Program-made: the position numbers and the translations under genes
In this document: positions 5,150-6,885 of the stretch, piece by piece
How the letters are laid out: the number at the start of each line of letters is the position of its first letter
Position numbering within the stretch: the stretch's first letter is position 1
Notes under the pieces: generated by a model
The model's input: only the letters and a program-made list of their open reading frames with translations
What the model was told of the DNA's origin: nothing
The model's database searches: none
Assembly (NCBI GenBank): GCA_963933205.1
Contig: CAWVTK010000101.1
Span: 1-6,885, forward strand
Direction: 5' to 3'
DNA length: 6,885 nt
From: UBA6772 sp963933205
GTDB taxonomy: Bacteria; Bacteroidota; Bacteroidia; Flavobacteriales; UBA7430

Positions 5150-6775
5150 ATGAGCCGATTACTACTTGTTTTTTCACTTATTAGTACTTCTGTTTTTGCG
5201 CAAACCTTTACTCAAAAAGACAGTTTACGAGGAGCCTTATCGGCCGAGCGAAGTTGGTTTGATGTTACCTACTACCATCTTTCTCTTGAGGTAAACCCTG
5301 AGTTAAAATCCATTAGTGGCTCTAACGACCTCTATTTTACTGTTTTAGAAAATTCGAATACTATGCAATTAGATTTATTCGAAAACTTAACAATAGACAG
5401 TGTTTTGTATAAGGGTACAGCCTGCACCTTCAAACGATTATATGATGCATTTTTTGTTGATTTTCCCTTGGGTTTTGAGCTGGGTTCTCAAGAAAAAATA
5501 AGCATTTATTATAATGGAACTCCTGTAGTTGCCAAAAATGCTCCTTGGGATGGAGGCTTTGTTTGGGATGAAGACGAAGAGGGTTTGCCTTGGCTTGGGG
5601 TTGCCTGCCAAGGTTTAGGCGCTTCATCTTGGTGGCCTTGTAAAGACCACTTATCCGATGAGCCAGACAGTATGCGTGTAACAGTTGCTGTTCCAGATAA
5701 AGTACAATTTATAGGAAATGGCAATTTAGAAAAAGATGTTTTTCAGAACAACAAACGCATTTCTACTTGGAAAATTTCGTATCCAATAAACACCTATAAC
5801 GTAAGTTTAAACATAGCAAACTATGCTCATATTAAAGATGCATACACCTCTAATTTTGATACTTTAGACTTAGATTATTATGTTCTACGCGGAAACGAAG
5901 CTATAGCTAAAGCTCACTTTAAGCAAGTTAAACCAATGCTTGCGGTATACGAAGAACTCTTTGGGCCTTATCCTTTTTGGAACGACGGCTATGCTTTGGT
6001 AGAAACCTCTTATTTAGGAATGGAACACCAAAGTGCAATAGCTTACGGCAATAAATTCAAAGCCGGGTATTTAGGAAGACATCCCGGAAATATGGATTTC
6101 GATTTTATAGTAATCCACGAATCGGGACATGAATACTGGGGAAATAGTATAAGTATGAATGATCTAGCTGACATGTGGATTCATGAGAGTTTTTGTACCT
6201 ACACGGAAGCCTTGTACGTTGAGAAAATTTATGGCTACAACGCTATGCTCGAATACCTACTGTACCAGAAAGAATTTATAGACGCCAGCAGTCCAATTTA
6301 CGGCGTGCATGGCTTAAATAATAAAGGCAATGCTACAGATATGTACTATAAAGGTAGTTGGATGCTACACTCTATTCGCAACACGATTAATAACGACAGC
6401 CTTTGGTTTTCTATTCTAAAAGATCTAGCACAAAATTTCGCTTTACAAAATTGCGATGGCTCCGAAATTATCGATTTTATGTGTAAAGCCTCAGGCCTGG
6501 ATTTAAAACCAATTTTTAATCAGTATTTAGCTTTTGCAAAGTTACCTGTACTTAGCTACAAGTTTAAAAAAAGAGCGGGTAAACTAATGCTTTTCTATAA
6601 ATGGAGTGCGCAAGCGGATAATTTTAACATGCCATTGGAAATATATGTTGGAAGTGAAAAGAAATTTCGTATTTTCCCCAAGTCGAAATATCAGCGTATT
6701 AACTTAGGAAATACAGATAAATTGGAGGTAAGTTTTTCAGAAAACTTATTTCTATTCGAAAAAAATAAAGATTAA
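5150..6775 (+). CDS. Exported M1 family metallopeptidase (aminopeptidase)
   Basis: The 541-residue product starts with a clear Sec signal peptide (M-S-R-L-L-L-V-F-S-L..., probable cleavage after V-F-A at residue 17, no lipobox). The N-terminal beta domain of M1 peptidases covers about 35-235. The catalytic thermolysin-like domain has the exopeptidase motif L-G-M-E-H-Q (289-294), a GAMEN variant usual in Bacteroidota members. The zinc site H-E-S-G-H (323-327) has a third ligand, Glu346, in W-I-H-E-S-F, at the canonical 18-residue spacing. The transition-state Tyr is probably Tyr399 in Y-Y-K-G. The enzyme should release N-terminal residues from peptides in the periplasm or outside the cell. It ends shortly after the catalytic region with a small beta segment and has no large C-terminal helical domain and no T9SS sorting domain. 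No strong promoter is visible in the 140 bases upstream, so its expression may depend partly on read-through from lpxB. Confidence 0.95.
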   Translation: MSRLLLVFSLISTSVFAQTFTQKDSLRGALSAERSWFDVTYYHLSLEVNPELKSISGSNDLYFTVLENSNTMQLDLFENLTIDSVLYKGTACTFKRLYDAFFVDFPLGFELGSQEKISIYYNGTPVVAKNAPWDGGFVWDEDEEGLPWLGVACQGLGASSWWPCKDHLSDEPDSMRVTVAVPDKVQFIGNGNLEKDVFQNNKRISTWKISYPINTYNVSLNIANYAHIKDAYTSNFDTLDLDYYVLRGNEAIAKAHFKQVKPMLAVYEELFGPYPFWNDGYALVETSYLGMEHQSAIAYGNKFKAGYLGRHPGNMDFDFIVIHESGHEYWGNSISMNDLADMWIHESFCTYTEALYVEKIYGYNAMLEYLLYQKEFIDASSPIYGVHGLNNKGNATDMYYKGSWMLHSIRNTINNDSLWFSILKDLAQNFALQNCDGSEIIDFMCKASGLDLKPIFNQYLAFAKLPVLSYKFKKRAGKLMLFYKWSAQADNFNMPLEIYVGSEKKFRIFPKSKYQRINLGNTDKLEVSFSENLFLFEKNKD

Positions 6776-6786
6776 CTAGAATAGGC

Positions 6787-6817
6787 TTGTATACTAGCAG
6801 AAATGTTTTTAAATTTG
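6787..6817 (+). promoter_or_regulatory. Probable rpmG promoter (-33 TTG, -7 TAAATTTG)
   Basis: TTG at 6787-6789, a 20-base spacer, then TAAATTTG at 6810-6817 is a full match to the Bacteroidota -33/-7 promoter form. The rpmG ATG follows 22 bases later, with a purine-rich AGAAGAG at 6831-6837 in between. The promoter begins only 12 bases after the stop of the M1 peptidase gene, so rpmG is likely its own transcription unit. Confidence 0.68.
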
Positions 6818-6839
6818 CAGCCTTATAAAAAGAAGAGCA

Positions 6840-6885
6840 ATGGCAAAGAAAGGTAATAGAGTTCAAGTAATCTTGGAATGTACAG
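6840..6885 (+). CDS. rpmG: 50S ribosomal protein L33, N-terminal fragment (runs off window)
   Basis: The last 46 bases encode M-A-K-K-G-N-R-V-Q-V-I-L-E-C-T, the N-terminus of Bacteroidota-type L33, a roughly 60-residue protein of the large ribosomal subunit near the E site. The ATG at 6840 is set by the family's M-A-K-K-G start and by a purine-rich stretch (AGAAGAG) 3 bases upstream. The first in-frame Cys is at residue 14. Only one of the cysteines needed for a zinc-ribbon form could be seen in this fragment, so zinc binding cannot be judged. In this phylum rpmB often precedes rpmG, but here the upstream gene is the M1 peptidase. Confidence 0.92.
   Translation, partial: MAKKGNRVQVILECT

Noticed and set aside
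6775..6801. CTAG...CTAG pair after the M1 stop as a terminator stem or attachment site
   Set aside because: Only four self-complementary bases on each side, and the rpmG promoter overlaps the interval.
1..6885. Mobile element, CRISPR array, toxin-antitoxin or defence system
   Set aside because: No transposase, integrase, terminal inverted repeats, regular spacer pattern or known defence domain was seen on either strand. The content is mostly core genes.

Overview
The window looks like a chromosomal piece of a low-GC member of the Bacteroidota, most likely flavobacterial. Four signs support this: a gliding-motility-associated (CHU_C, type IX secretion type B) C-terminal domain, the surE-to-lpxB gene order, three promoters with the Bacteroidota -7 box TAnnTTTG, and an L33 N-terminus of the type found in that phylum. 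No tRNA, rRNA, CRISPR array, insertion sequence or defence locus was seen.

Layout: (1) 1-1594, plus strand: the 3' part of a large secreted or adhesin-like gene. It has four 66-68-residue repeats, two further Ig/PKD-like modules and a T9SS sorting domain, and is split by a frameshift near 778-785. (2) 1625-2311, minus strand: a membrane zinc metallopeptidase of the YugP family, convergent with the adhesin. (3) 2312-2392: an 81-base divergent intergenic region with two interleaved promoters. (4) 2393-5009, plus strand: a compact operon of surE, a 92-residue membrane protein, a Rid-family protein, a 26-residue micro-ORF and lpxB. Every junction overlaps, by 8, 1, 4 and 4 bases. (5) 5010-5149: a gap that, on the minus strand, encodes a decayed fragment of another CHU_C-type domain. 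(6) 5150-6775, plus strand: an exported M1 aminopeptidase-family protein. (7) 6780-6885: a clear promoter and the first 15 codons of rpmG.

How the genes fit together: lpxB supplies the lipid A disaccharide for the outer membrane. SurE (nucleotide phosphatase) and the Rid protein (housekeeping metabolite-damage type) share its transcript, so linked expression is more evident than a linked pathway. The adhesin and the M1 peptidase are envelope or exported proteins. The region is mostly ordinary core chromosome. The points that merit a second look are the unannotated micro-ORF between ridA and lpxB, the antisense CHU_C fossil that seems to supply the last codons of lpxB, the patchwork near-identity between repeats of the adhesin, and the uniform promoter-to-start spacing.
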